Source: Lepeophtheirus salmonis (taxonomy: Eukaryota; Arthropoda; Copepoda; Siphonostomatoida; Caligidae). From it: DNA of 64,000 nt. The notes under the pieces were generated by a model. It ran no database searches and had not been told where the DNA came from. It saw nothing but the letters and a program-made list of their open reading frames with translations. The stretch is taken from positions 47,918,383-47,982,382 of the forward strand of contig NC_052133.2 in NCBI RefSeq assembly GCF_016086655.4, read 5' to 3'. Shown piece after piece: positions 1-13,069 of this stretch. Both the position numbers and the translations under genes were made by a program. Positions within the stretch are counted from its first letter, which is position 1, and every line of letters begins with the position of its first letter.

Positions 1-150
1 ATGACTTTGACAAAGTTCGAAACCTCTCAAGCCATTTTTGATGAGGTAAAGGCTATTTTAGTTTGGAAAAAGGCATTTTTGGATCAAATTGACCAATTTT
101 AAGCTTCTTTTACTGTCCCAAATATGATGTACGAGTAAAAAATAACAATT
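1..150 (+). repeat. dispersed repeat, copy 1 (cut by window edge)
   Basis: About 125 bp align without large gaps to 46560-46690. Both copies carry 'caaagtt', then 'attttagttwgg', then 'cccaaatatgatg' in the same order and spacing. The left end is cut by the window, so element boundaries are unknown. No coding potential is evident. Family not recognised. Confidence 0.75.
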
Positions 151-2150
151 CAAAATGTAACCCTAGTTAAAGTGATAGTATTTGAATAAAAAGGAGGAAC
201 ATTGTTTCTTGTTATGTTTGAAAACACAGGGAAACACCTAATCATTGAGTACATCATAGCCCCTTTAAATTATTAAACACCATATGTACAATACTTCGAA
301 ATTACTAACCAAAAACTAATATATAATGGCCTGAGTGGCCTCAAACTACGCCAAAGTCAACTTTTTATTTTTCCTCTGTAGAAATGGTCTTAGTTCAGGA
401 GGATAAAAATATTAACCTAAAAACGTGACAGTCTAAAGTACATATATACAATAAATGCCTAAGGTGGTATCAATTATTATGCTTGTTGGTTAGTTATAAT
501 AAATATTATTATTTGCATATAGACATGTTTGAACAAATTATGTGTACCTTCATAGTACATCCTTGACATATTATAGAAGTCGTATATAAACAGTCTTAGG
601 ACTATGTGCTCAATTATAATCTACAAATACCCACTATTAAATATTCATAGTCATGTTGTTGAGAGTTCATTACTGCTTCCATCATGATTTGTTGAATTTT
701 AAGACTAGATATCATGGTATATAAATTTTTTTTTTTAAAGTGTCAAGCTAAGGACTTGTATACACATATAACATATATATATATATGTTATAAAAAATGC
801 ATACTTAAATAAAATATGCACTTTTTCACTCTCAAAAACCGCATTTGAATAAGTTAAGATCTATATCAGATATAAATGACAATATTAAAGAACTACAAAG
901 ATAAAAGCTATTAAAAACACATATTAAGTGTCTCCTCCTTCACCCGTAATGTTAGTGATATAAGTCATTAAAAAGGCACTCCATCATGAACGAATATAAA
1001 ATGTTATGGGACGTCAATGCACAAACTTTTATGTTGATAAAATTTATATACAGACAGGGCTCGACAGACACTCTAGCCCGTGGCTTGTAAAAAACCAGTC
1101 GGGCTAGTTAATAGTGTACTGTATCTATCCAATTGGAGTACATAATTCCATACCTTAAATACTGCATATACATAGGCCATTTTAGATTTAAATCATGAGT
1201 ATTATCTTGTATCAACGTATCATACGCCGAATATACATTGAAAACAAATATTATGGTTGATTTTTAAAAAAATATTTTTTTGTAAGACAAATTTTGCAAT
1301 ATTTCACATCCTGTGTATTTGGGAAATGCTTTTTTTTTTCTATGAAGAAAACCAACATTTCTAAGCGCGGAATACAATTTCAATTCCAGAAACAACCAAT
1401 TTGAAGTACTGAACTGGACAGGACTACAATCTTTATTTCTAAATAATGTCGTACACAATCCTAATCATAACCCATCTAGGTACAATGGAGACTACAACCA
1501 CCAATTCTAGGAAATTATAGGAAATTCTTCTAAGAAGAAATTAAGACCAACTGTTAATAAAATATATAATGGAGGCATACTTGAATTGCCAATAATTTAC
1601 AACCATTATTTTTAACAAATGCACACACAAAAAAGAATATGTATGTATATTGTAACATTGATGGGCTATGAAAGGAAGAAATTATAGTCCAAAAGGAATG
1701 AAATATAAAGTTTTAAAACATAATAGCAATATGTTCCAAGTTATAAATTTGTATGTATTACTTTCAGATTACAATCCGTTTGAATTATGATAGAAAATTT
1801 TGTATTTATTTTTTGCTCCAGCAACAACGACAACAAGTTTGACGTCAATAAAATGAGCAACAAAATGCAATAAGCAAAGAAACAGACATGTGCATACAAT
1901 ATAATAGTAGTATTCTTTCAAACAAAGAAAGAATGATTAAAGCACAACATGATGATGCTACACAAATCAAAAATACAGATAACCACCATGAAATGAAGAA
2001 AGAATACGTACAAAATCCAATTATGTTCATATAATCATTATTTATGTAGAGATTTATGTATACACATAAGTGGGAAAGAAAATCAAACAGACATCAACTT
2101 ACAAGTCAATATATTCGTGTGTATTTTGGTCATATTAAAAAATAAAAAAA
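151..2150. other. AT-rich non-coding stretch
   Basis: No gene, RNA or recognised transposon. It contains a perfect 26-nt AT palindrome at 767-792 (a tataac/gttata-bounded TA run). It lies downstream of the I-BAR first exon on the minus strand, so it is probably intronic. Confidence 0.5.
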
Positions 2151-2153
2151 ACA

Positions 2154-2575
2154 GAAAATCAACATGGTAACTCTGAAAGTGAAGGAGTGAAGCTTACCTG
2201 TCATGACGTTTCATTAGATCAGCTACAATCAAAAGTGACAAGGCAGGAGGGGGAGAAGGAAACAAACGAAGATGTCCAATGTTGATTCTCAATCCTAGTC
2301 AGTCCAACATGGACTTACAATTATAACTCCGCAACAAATCCTCAGTGTTACTCTGCCTTTTTTCTGAGCACACACTAATGTTCAATGCAGTTTTAAATAT
2401 AATTGAATGTAATCGGAAATGAAGTTCGCTACTGAGGAGTTAAATAATAATGACAACAGCTGAGCAAAAGAAAATACTTTCTTCAGATTACCAATTCCAA
2501 AAACTGGCCAGCTAAAAAATACACATTTACATAAATACTTATATTGATTCTGCCCGCTTTTAATCATAAAATATT
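2154..2575 (+). repeat. family D dispersed repeat, forward copy
   Basis: It starts with 'aaaatcaacatggtaac', shared with the copy at 63060. 'gatcagctacaatca' and 'caacatggacttacaatta' follow, then 'ctccgcaacaaatcctcag'. The downstream part (tactgaggag...aacagctgag) aligns loosely with 28160-28200. At least nine partial copies of this family are in the window, in both orientations. No open frame runs through it. Class unknown. Confidence 0.75.
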
Positions 2576-3900
2576 ACAAATTCTTCATCTTTTATTGGCT
2601 CCATCTGTAGACCTAATGAACACATATTTAATATTAATATGCACAGAAGCGATGAAATTTTAGAAAAAGTGGCAAAGCTATACAAATCACATTTTTGGGT
2701 ATTTGGATGTATCTAATTATTATTTCTTTTTTCTAAATGTATATTTAGATTAAGATAAAATGATAACAAATATTCATATCCTTTTTTCAAAAGCTAACCA
2801 CTTATGTATGAGAGTTTCAAAAAATAGAAATATGTATTTCATTGGGTTTGCGCAATTTATACATAAAAGGCAGTGTTAACTTTGTAGGCTATGAGTATAC
2901 AAATCCATTATTTTACTAATATTTTTTGCAAGACGATTAGAAACGAAGAAAAAGCAAAACACATTTTTTGCCCTACAAATAAAGTTTCATGCTATATTTT
3001 TCTTTCCACTCTACCCAAGAGTGCAATTATAGAGTTCCATATTAGTCAATATGATCTATAGTTGTAATGGGTTGAAAAGAAGAGAAATCTCTAAAAATTA
3101 TTTTAGCAATATATATTAATGGATTTAAAGAACTTTCTATATGAATACTTTTGGAATTTATGTGTTGTAAAGAGTGAAGTGTTATACAGAGGATTTACAT
3201 ATACATGAGTGACAATATTTTAACTTTCAAAAAAAGAGTATTATACATGTCAGTTTTTAAGAATGCAATATTTGTCCCATAAAAAACGGACATTTCATGA
3301 ATTTATATATAAAAAAAAAGAAAAACTGTCCAAAGACTGGATGTCAAAAGAGTCATTTATGAACTAAAAAGTTGTTTCTGAGAAATAGTTGATATTATCC
3401 GATTTGTTCTATTTCGGATTTGAGTATATATGACAATACAGTCAAATGATGATATAACAAGAGACAATTTACTTAACAATATCTTTTCCACAGACACAAA
3501 TCTTTGACTCCATAAACTACATCACATAAACGCAAAATGACGCTTAAAAAATCGTATAAAATTCTTTAAAATTATCTAATAATTGTATTTTTGTTATTTC
3601 ATTTGGCAATTTAGCTTGTATTGTTGGAAAAAGTTTTAATCAATACAATCCCAACGTTGCAGAAATAGAAAATAGTCAGAATGAATGTTTCTAAAAAAAT
3701 AGAGAAAAATAAACAACGATATCAAATAGGTAAATGCTTTGAAATTAATAACAAATTGTCTTTATTTCATTGTGCAAGTCCCGAATGTACTTCAGTAATC
3801 AACAAATAGATTTTTTTTTCCTTCACGTAGGATAAGAGCAACATTTTTGCTGAAAGCAAGGATTTGCTCATATCCAGATATCGAAGTATTTCAAATCATA
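2576..3900. other. AT-rich non-coding stretch
   Basis: Nothing recognised on either strand; probably intron of the minus-strand I-BAR gene. Confidence 0.5.
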
Positions 3901-3902
3901 AA

Positions 3903-4150
3903 TCTATATTAATAAAGCAAACTTAATCCATCTGCCTGTTTTTCTTTCTCTCTCTCTGAATGTGTGTCCTCCGTACAGATCTAAGAGATAACAATGTATC
4001 CAAATTAATGAAATCTTGCTGACGTTTTGCATCAAGCGTATATACATGGTGCACAGAATATAGTGGTCCCTGATGCATATTATATACATATTTTTATACA
4101 TCAAATAACAATGTAACCTTATTAATGTAATCTCGCGGGCATTTTGCATA
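3903..4150 (-). repeat. about 120-bp minisatellite in a putative Helentron-like element
   Basis: On the plus strand it opens 'tctatattaataaag', then shows two successive units, each containing 'ataacaatgta', a run like 'ttaatgaaatct' and 'gcattttgcat' or 'gacgttttgcat'. The 'aacaatgta' anchors are about 119 bp apart. The reverse complement matches the units at 57365-57775. The 5'-TC start plus an internal minisatellite recalls non-autonomous Helentron/HINE elements; that class call is inference. The 81-residue open frame across it is not considered a gene. Confidence 0.65.
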
Positions 4151-5462
4151 TAGGATCGATATATTTATTTTCCAAGCTATTATTGTTTCATTCTTGAGGA
4201 GATAACTTCAAAGTATTGAGTAACTCGCGTGTGTATGCTCATGAAAAACGGTGAGCAAAACTGAGGATTTCTTGGGTACATTTTGTATTTTCTATATTTT
4301 TAAAGCAAAGTGTGTCTGTTCTTCGACACGTGATAGCTCCGGGTACGTCTAATAGTAATAATAATAATTTTGCCAAATAGGCGCATTCCCATTCTATATA
4401 TATATAAAATATCAACATAAAAGTCATTTAAATAAACAACAACCCAAGGAAAATTCATTCATAAATATTATAAATAAATGTAATAAGATAAATAAAACTT
4501 TTTGAGGAAAAAGTTTCTCAGGCCATTAACAAAGCCAAAAAAGAAAACTCTGCATGAGTGTATGTATGATCCACATGATATTAGTTAGTTACTTGGCAGT
4601 ATTTATTCAAATACATACATACATTTAGAAAGAGAAGAATTATATTCATCATCTCCAATGATCCTCTAAGACATTTATATTTTATGTTTGCTTTTTTCCC
4701 CCCGTCATGCCATATAAGCAACATATCAGATAAGAAAGTCACCTTTTAACGGTACAATAAATGTACATTTTACATGGATCCGTCAATAATATGCATGTGA
4801 CGAAAATCTTACCTAGAAAAAGAATAAATAAAAAGATAATTAATAACATATTTGGAATAAGGAACGTAAATACAAACATTGGTACAAATATTATTGTACA
4901 CTCACCATTACTTCATTAATGGGGGGAGTAAATAACCAAATGGTGTGCTTACGTGATGTGAACTTAATCAATGAATTATAACTGTGCTCAGACGATTCAC
5001 AATTACAAAGAGTCGATTTTAGATTTAGAGTACATTTTTAACACAAGTGAAAAAAATAGATTCTATTACTATTTTATTTTTAAAGTTTTTATTTAATAAA
5101 CCTACAGGATATTGAATAAAAAAAGACTCTTAACATGTACATGAAACGCACAATAGTTTTTCCTTTTTTTTTTTCTTCTTTTTTTTGACAAACTAAAGCC
5201 TATTTTTCTACTTGTAGAATAATTATGAAATGAAAGAGAAAATTGAATGAGAGTAATCGTATAATGAATGCCTTAAAGCAAAACTTAACTTATTATTCTG
5301 ATAACATTTTACATATATTAATCCTCTCTTTCATTTAAAAACTATTCTAATCTAAAATATAGCCCTTACTTGGTCAAAAAGAAGAAGAAGAAAGAGTAAG
5401 TGTTCCATGCTATAGAATATTCCCTGATTCAATATATTAATGGAATTCTGGAGTGTCGTGAA
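4151..5462. other. AT-rich non-coding stretch
   Basis: Nothing recognised apart from short poly-T/pyrimidine runs near 5163-5187. Probably intronic. Confidence 0.5.
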
Positions 5463-5807
5463 CAGTGTTTCTCAAACTTTTTTTGAGTCAAGGCATCTTT
5501 CAAAAGTATATCCAAACTTAAAATATGATTCAAAATGACACTGCATAATCTAAATGCAAATGTCTTGTTTATTTACACAAAATAATAATGAACATAACAT
5601 AATTCGAACTGTAAATAATAATAACTTGAACCTTTAAAAAAAAAGTTAATAAAGTGCTTCACAAACTTGCCTGACCGTCAAAGCCATAATAAACTCAAAT
5701 GAAGTGCCTGAGGAGTGAAAATAAGTCTATTATTTTTTGAAGGCACCCCTGACATGCCCAGGTGGTGTTCCAGTGTTCCACAGCACCCATTTTTAAAAAC
5801 AACACTG
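5463..5807. mobile_element. hAT-type MITE, 345 bp
   Basis: The left end is CAGTGTTTCTCAAACTTTTT and the right end reads ...CAACACTG, so both ends share the CAGTGTT inverted terminus typical of hAT elements. The internal 'aaggcaccc' near the right end mirrors 'aaggcatc' near the left. Flanking octamers are gtcgtgaa (left) and ctctagaa (right); five of eight positions match, as expected for an aged 8-bp target duplication. There is no transposase inside, so it is non-autonomous. Confidence 0.85.
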
Positions 5808-6341
5808 CTCTAGAATTTCATGATATGCTCTTAAAATAAAATACATCACTTCGATCACGTCATACAAAATGTTAAAATCACTTATTTGGAAACTAGCAAA
5901 ACCGATTAAGTTTTTTGGTGGTCTACAGTCTTAGAATAATTTAACTTCGATCAAATGATCGGTCTAAATTAATAGTTCTTAGCTTTTTTCATTCAATTTA
6001 TATTTTGGATCGTTCCATTATCCAGATGACCTCCTTATCTAACACAGAATCATAGGTAACCTTTGTAAGTATAGTAAAAGGTGACTCTATATACATATAG
6101 ATCATTATTCTATGACATCCTTCATCTCATACAATGGCAAAATTTACTATTGTCTAAGTCCATGGAGATCGACTTAAAAGATATCACACTTAGTACCGAC
6201 TTAATAAAAAACTGTACTGGGTCGATTTTCAACACTAGTACAAATATTTTAATCTACATTAAAAGTCAATAACATTTCAGTAATTTATATATATATATAT
6301 ACACATAAAGATGGAATCTCACGTTCTCTCAAGTAGAAAGA

Positions 6342-6371
6342 TATTGTATATATTTATATGTATATACAATA
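6342..6371. repeat. short AT-rich hairpin
   Basis: Arms tattgtatata/tatatacaata are separated by 8 nt. Low complexity; function not implied. Confidence 0.5.
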
Positions 6372-6582
6372 TACATATTGAAATAAATGATGCAGAAAGT
6401 TCGAATCAATACATGCATAAAACAACATGGCAGGGGGAAAAACCAACATTCAGTGAGAGGAGGGGGATATAAAAAAGAGACATAATAAATGTCAGCACCT
6501 TATTCACAAATAAAAACCATGACTTAACGAGTGATGTCAAGGTTACCAATAAATGGACAAACAAATTGCTATACTCATCAGT

Positions 6583-6640
6583 AGTGCTATGTCAGTCCTT
6601 ATTTATTCGGGTGAGTCTAGTACAGTCAACTAAAGTAACA
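6583..6640 (+). mobile_element. family C inverted-repeat element, left end only
   Basis: It matches the left terminus of the more complete copy at 25302-25494 ('tagtgctatgtcagtcc' then 'ttatttattcggg'). The right end is not identified. Confidence 0.6.
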
Positions 6641-9600
6641 AAAAATGTGTCCATATACACTTGTAATATTTTTTTTCATTGACAATTTGAGCAATGTTTT
6701 AATCTATCTCATGCCTAATATTCCTCGATATTAATTAAGAGTTTATTTCTTTTTTACATTTACAACTATATGAGGACCCCTGCCATACACCAAGCACCTG
6801 CAACTCTCTGTATTGTTGTATTTATCAATAAAAATGCACCACCAAAGGGTGTAGATGAAAGAAAGGGGAACGACTTTTGGTAAATGAAATAAACAGATTT
6901 TCATCTCAAGATAGAGATACGACATGATGCAAAAAGAAAGAAAGAAAAAAAACTCATAGACGTTACAACTAAGTTAATAGACATATAAAGTGTCTTGTAG
7001 TAGATTACTTATGATGGCTGTTCACTCTTCAGCTATGAGGATGTCTCGGTGTCTGATTAAAATGTCATTATGAAAAATAAAGAGAGAAAAAAACATTTTC
7101 ACTTCCAACATCTACTAATTGTAGTACACATGTTGTTTTTATTCAACTCCATTTCTTGTGATCCAAACTGATAATTAAATAGATTAATTATCACTTAAAA
7201 TTATGCTTAATATGGATGGATACAACATACATATGTATATTCTGTGTACTCGTATGTACTTTGACACATAAGTGTCTCACAAGTGCAAATGATTGCAAGG
7301 AACTTGATTTCTTGAGTCTCCTTGTATATTCATTACACATAAACCACATACAACATTTGACCTCAAAACGAATGGACGTTGACAATATGACCTTTCCATG
7401 TATTAGTGATGGTAATTCGGTCTTTTAAAAATATTCGGCAAGGATCGATCTAATTATAAAATTCAGTATAGAAAGATTATATCTATGTATTGTGTACAAG
7501 TTACAACATATACTGTACAAATCATTATTTTTGATGAACACGCATTACTGGCTGGGTTGTACATATTATTTAAAAATAAGGTCAAATACATGCAATAAAT
7601 GAGAACGTGATAAAAGAATTGATTCTCTATTCTATTATATCTATGTATGCAATAGGGTATAAGCTTTAAATTAAATATAATAAGTAGGGAAAATCATTTT
7701 AAATGACCCAATATTATTTTAAATCTATGTATGTACGTATATTTTTTTAAGCCATATCTTTTAACTACTTCCACCTATATATAAAAATATGACCAATTGT
7801 AGAGAGAAGGATGAATGAGGAAGTAAATTCCTTTTCACTTATACTTAATACCTAGGGATGTTTTTTTGAACCGGGTAAACTCAGGTAATTGAAGTTCGGA
7901 CTATGATAGAACCGGTTATTTCAATACCAGAGCGTAATTTTCAGGTATATTACAAAGAAACCTCCGAAGCACATAATAATGTACACAAGCAGAGTATAGG
8001 CGCCACCACAAGTGGAGAACATAAGCCCCTCACTTTTTGAAAGACAATAAAGATGAAAATATGTGTGATTATGTTCTCATGAATATTATGACGTCATTTT
8101 TATAAAAATATCATCCCCCCCCCTTCCCAACTTTTGGATTGGTTACCGAGACCCTGGTGATGAATCAGAGTGAGGGAAGAAAACCATTTATAACTACGTA
8201 CAGTCAATTATCTAACAATCACCTGTTTTAAGCGTGTCATCGCACGAAGCGGCCATATTCAGTTATCAAATTTAGAATAGTTACAAAATAGGAGACCTGA
8301 TATAAGAGGTTACCTTAACGAAGCAGTAGTTTTTTAAGATTCCCTCGCCTGACCACTTAATAAAGGTTTGATTATATATGAAATCTTGATTATTTCATGC
8401 TGAGTTTACAAGACAGTTTATGACTTCACAAAAAACCTATAAACTACATCGTTTGTTCAGTCATCCATCTTGTACATAAAATCTCATACAAAAATGGAAA
8501 AATTCGAAATTACCTATTAAAAGTGATTGATATATGACAAATATCCGGGTACACGCCAAGGACTAAGGAGTCCATCGAGTAATTAACTGCAAGGCATCCG
8601 GTTTTGCAACTAATATACCAGCATTGCTTTTTCATTGAAATCTGGGTACGAGTAGAAATAGAACGGGTCTTGGATCCGGATCTGAAGTAAACTTGTATTG
8701 TTCTATAAGTTCTCAAACTTTTCCTGATCTTCAAATTTTTATAGTATTGCTTCATAAAGATAGAAGACTGGTCATGGAATTTGTAATACTCGTGTGGTAC
8801 CATATATGTAAATTTGTATTATCCAGGACATTAACAGGCTTCGGGTACTCGGAACTTTTATATATTCCAAATAAAATAAGATTATAGTATTTCTTAATAC
8901 TTAAACTAGTTTTATAGGAAATATATTATCTCTATCGAACATAGAAACTCAATAAATCTAGATAAGTGCTTGGAGAGACATCTACATAAACAGTTGCACC
9001 GCGTAGTTATTCCAATGTTATTATTATAACAATAATAATTATTGTTATCTTCTAATAGTAATAACATTGGCTTATTCATTGTTTCTGCATCAGTAATCAG
9101 TCAAAGTGAAACCTTTTTCTGGACTATATTTTATTTAGGTTCGAACTTAAGGTAAAATACTTAATAAGACAAGTATACGTCTAATTTGGATTTTGGATCT
9201 GCATCCAAAAGTTTGTGTACCCGAAATTTATCCAAATATTTACGTCTAAAGATCCGAGAACATAATAATAATTATTGCCAAAGTATTAGATAAAATATAG
9301 AGCCAGAGGGGGAAGGAGATGAAAAGTGGCATGACAAAGATGACACATAATTCATCCTGAGAAACACACAATGTTCTTTAAATGTATTCTGTTATTTTTA
9401 TGTACTATATATATCTAATATATATTCATGTATACACGCAGCACAAATTTACATTCTACTAGGTACATAAATATATTCTATAGTAGAGACGTCAAAATAA
9501 AGTGAATACAAAGTGATAAACAAACAACTACAAATTAATGTGTTTTGAATAATTAATAGTTTTTTTCAGATACGTCACAGATTGCATAATAAACTGAAAA

Positions 9601-10974
9601 TGACACCATGTTATGTTAAAAGCATAGAAGTGATATATTTATTCTTTAAAATGAACACATTTTCAAAATTGAAGAAACCTCATTAAGTCCCAGCAAACAT
9701 TTCGTTGGCCTATTGCGAGCAGCAAATTGTCGACTATGAGCTAGTACGTTTACACAAAGCCTAGTTTGTTCAGCTATATTTTGTCTACAGATCATGCCAT
9801 TTCTCAAAGTTACCATAATCTTTATGAAATTATTTCAGAAGTGGTTTCTTAGCTCACCGGTGTTTAACCCATATTATGCCCAATATATTAGGGTTATATT
9901 ATATCTTAGATTAAGTAGTCACGCAGTTATAATATATTTATCGCAAGCGATCAAAAAAAGTCGTTGACGTACAGATACATTTTGCCCTATTAGTATAGAT
10001 TTGGTTGTTTAGTCCCTCAAGATTGTTGACATCAAAAAAGTTATATACATTATTTCTATTACATAGACAGACAATTACAATTTTTGTCGACTGACTAAAG
10101 CCCACACTAAAATTTGTAAAGCTGGAAAAGTACACAAGAAAAAGACGCTACAAATGACAATATCGTCGTTGCTTTAATCATTAAGTACAAACAGAGAAAC
10201 TTATTTTAAATACCTACTAGAGGGGGATCGTGACTACTTCCTTCATCTAATTAAAGTTGAGAATACCTCTCTCACTTTGTAGGTTATATTATTATTAGTA
10301 CTAGTATGTATTTGAAATTCCTTTTTTTTTCATTTAAATGCTCCTTGTGTCACGTCATGTTCCTATGTAGCTTTGAATGTATGTCTTTTGTTTAAAAAAA
10401 AAAAAAAAAGTTATCTTCCTTCCTTCTCTTTTCACGACTCCCCTTAGCTTAATAATACTCGTAGCCTATTTTAATATTTTGATCACATAAAGGCATTTAT
10501 GTAAATCGAAGGTAGGTATGTATGTACATCCTTTGATTATTTATATTCTATTTTTATTACTATCCTTGCTTCAAAATAATAATTATCATCTCATTGAAAT
10601 GTGATCCATGTTATACATACATAAATCGTCATTTTAAGGGAGAAAAAAAACTATTTTCCGTAAAAGTATATTCAATATGTATAATTTATCTATTAGATTA
10701 GTTCTTAATTTTTTTTTCTCGAATTGTTGAGGGACATGTTTGGAAAAATTATACAACTAACTATTTTGGTTTTTGTGTGATTAGTTTTACTGGATTTTCA
10801 ACGAACATAAAAATCAATATTGAGTAATAAATTAAATATATTAATTAATATAGAAAATTCAATCGTGTGGGATACACTTCTACGAAACATAATATAGGGT
10901 TAAAATTAAAGTTATAATAAAACTATAGATACGAAAGTACAAGGCCTAATTATTATTTTCTATACAGATTCGAT
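6641..10974. other. AT-rich non-coding stretch
   Basis: No gene recognised on either strand. It contains the hairpin at 9012-9070 (listed separately) and short simple repeats (poly-A at about 10396-10409). The short open frames in it lack codon bias and splice context. Probably intronic. Confidence 0.5.
9012..9070. repeat. 59-nt nested hairpin
   Basis: Outer arms ccaatgttattatta / tagtaataacattgg are complementary with few mismatches. The interior holds a second palindrome, aacaataataattattgtt. A transcript of either strand could fold into one long stem. It could be a short microRNA-like hairpin or a decayed MITE remnant; the low complexity argues for caution. Confidence 0.6.
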
Positions 10975-11265
10975 CTGATATTTTGATGGAGACTGCGACC
11001 TCAGACCGTATACAGAAATTTAATCGTTTTCAAATCAATTCTTCATGTCTCAATCTATGCACCGATTTTCTACCCTATCCTGATTAATAAGATGCACAAT
11101 TATGATTGATACAACATATGTATCTTCATATGAGGTTATTGTAGGTCGATGTTCACTATTTTGAAACACATCTGGTATCATCAACAATTCGTCTATAGCT
11201 ACTGTTTAACGTCCGGCATCACGACTTGTTTGCAGATACACAGCGCTTGTATCCCGACAAAACTA
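10975..11265. mobile_element. family B element, degenerate internal part
   Basis: The order of words (gagactgcgacctcagacc, 'acaacatatgtat', 'gatgttcactattttgaaacacat', 'attcgtctatag') follows the interior of the full-length copy at 44432-44812. Termini are eroded. Confidence 0.6.
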
Positions 11266-11582
11266 AATAGGAAAACATTGTGAAATATGAAAAATCAAAT
11301 CTCATAGCAAAGTCAAAAAGAAAAGGATATAACAGAGTATTTAATTTTTTTTATAGAAATTCGATTAGCTCTTCGTCATTGATGATGTTTTTCCTTTTTT
11401 ATTATTATTCTATTACATATATGAATAAATTATATAACTAAGTAAAAATATAACATGCTCATATTCTATTGTAATATAATAAAAATAGAAACATTTTTGC
11501 AAGATATGTCCAATTATCTTAATACATAATCCGATATATCTTATTTGGCTTTAAAGAAACATCGATATTAATATGAAAAATT

Positions 11583-11640
11583 CCAATGACCGGTCCTAAG
11601 GCTGGACTGGACCGAATAAATAAGGGCGGACAAAACACTA
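11583..11640 (-). mobile_element. family C element, terminus
   Basis: On the reverse strand it reads tagtgttttgtccgccc, ttatttattcggtccagtcc and gaccggtca, matching the family C left end. The other end is not resolved. Just to the right, about 11700-11795, 'tctaggatttccagagc' and 'gacactaac' resemble the right end of a family B element. Confidence 0.55.
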
Positions 11641-12159
11641 GTTATGATTGAATAGAAAGCGCCCTAGTTGACCATTATTGTATATCAAACAGTGCCTATA
11701 AAATTGATCTAGACCGCTTTTTTTTTTGTAAGTCCGATGCAAATCGAACTTTTTAAAGGATCTAGGATTTCCAGAGCTAACCCCCCCGACACTAACAAGA
11801 AGAACATGATTTTCATCTTGTAATTTTCATTCTATTCTTCTCCCTTCATCAAAAACTGACAGGTACATACTTACATACAACAATAAGAGTACATAATTAG
11901 ATTTAATAGCTTAAATATATGTGTATACTGTACATATATATTATGATAATATTACTCTGAATACTAAAAATAAAGAGGAAGAACAATGGAGGAGAGGGAG
12001 AAGGAGCGATAAAGATTTTGGAAATGTCATGAATTTAACCTATAAAAAATAAGATTTAAGAAAATGACAAGGAATCTTTCTAACAAACTAAATAGAATGG
12101 GAGCATCTGAACCCCCTTCTCTTATGTATGAAGGGAAATAGTATAAATGGAATATCATG

Positions 12160-12176
12160 TGGTGGTGGTGGTGGTA
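12160..12176 (+). repeat. (GGT)n microsatellite
   Basis: Five to six consecutive GGT units. Short simple repeat. Confidence 0.8.
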
Positions 12177-12503
12177 GACTCGCATAATATAAGAAGAGAA
12201 AATAATTTCTGAAGATATATTTAAATGACAAGAGAAACGAAACCTATTTTAGTCTACGAACATATATAGGTTGAAATAGGTATATATATATATATGTATA
12301 TTATATGTACAAGGAGATCTGAAGATATTTTCACTTCATTAAGTGTGTTAAGTACATATGTACATAATATACATATTATATATCTATACAAATTAAAACC
12401 TATTCAGGGATATCAAATCTATCAAAAGTAAGTATCACGATTACACAAAAATATATATTTTACTCTCTGAATCATAGTTGAGTACCTACATGTTGCGATA
12501 TCG

Positions 12504-12890
12504 GTACAAGTTGCATCTTGTATAAATAAAGTTGTACAAGTGACAATTTCTTCATCTTAAAATGTATTATTTAATTACAACATTGGTAACCAAAATAATA
12601 ACCAACTAATTAATGATACTATCATTTCTTTTTGATATATTAGATAGTATTTATTTATGAGTAATATAACTTTGAGGATTTGAACTTTATAATGTGCTAC
12701 AGATTAGTTATATTTTAGTAATTTGTATTAAAATAAATAGTAAAAAAAAAAAACCATTAATATATTGGTTCTCCATAACATATTCAATTATTGCATTATC
12801 CTCATCCCAAATACTACAAAATCCTTCATTTAAAATTAGTCATCTCATTTCTCGCTAGCAATTTATACAATTAACTTATACAAGCTGCAA
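12504..12890 (+). mobile_element. family A inverted-repeat element, near-complete
   Basis: The left end (gtacaagttgcatcttgtat ... gttgtacaagtgacaattt) and right end (gcaatttatacaattaac ... ttatacaagctgc) are inverted copies of one another. The interior shares with 16517-16876 the words 'aataaccaact', 'gagtaatataac', 'tttgaactttataatgtg' and 'ccttcatttaaaatta'. No reading frame spans it, so it is a non-autonomous MITE-like element. Family B starts 1-2 bp beyond its right end. Confidence 0.8.
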
Positions 12891-12891
12891 A

Positions 12892-13069
12892 TAGTGTTGA
12901 AAATCCTTAACCGGTCCCAGAAAAGAAAAAACCCATTATTTAGAAGAGTTTACAGTTTCAATTTTGGTCTACGATATATACTTCAGCCCACGGTTCGATT
13001 GTTGGTCCATAAAAGATCACTTAAACCAAACTCGGGGGAAATCCGGTCTCGGACCGAGTCTCAACACTA
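12892..13069. mobile_element. family B inverted-repeat element, 178 bp
   Basis: It begins tagtgttga and ends gaccgagtctcaacacta, giving the family terminus TAGTGTTGA(GACTCGGTC) in inverted orientation. Internal 'ttggtccataaaagatca' matches 39125-39268. It abuts the family A copy to its left. Confidence 0.8.

Noticed and set aside
8510..8803. 97-residue minus-strand frame with many Arg/Ser
   Set aside because: No family recognised, an opposing plus-strand frame overlaps it, and there are no splice signals or composition shift.
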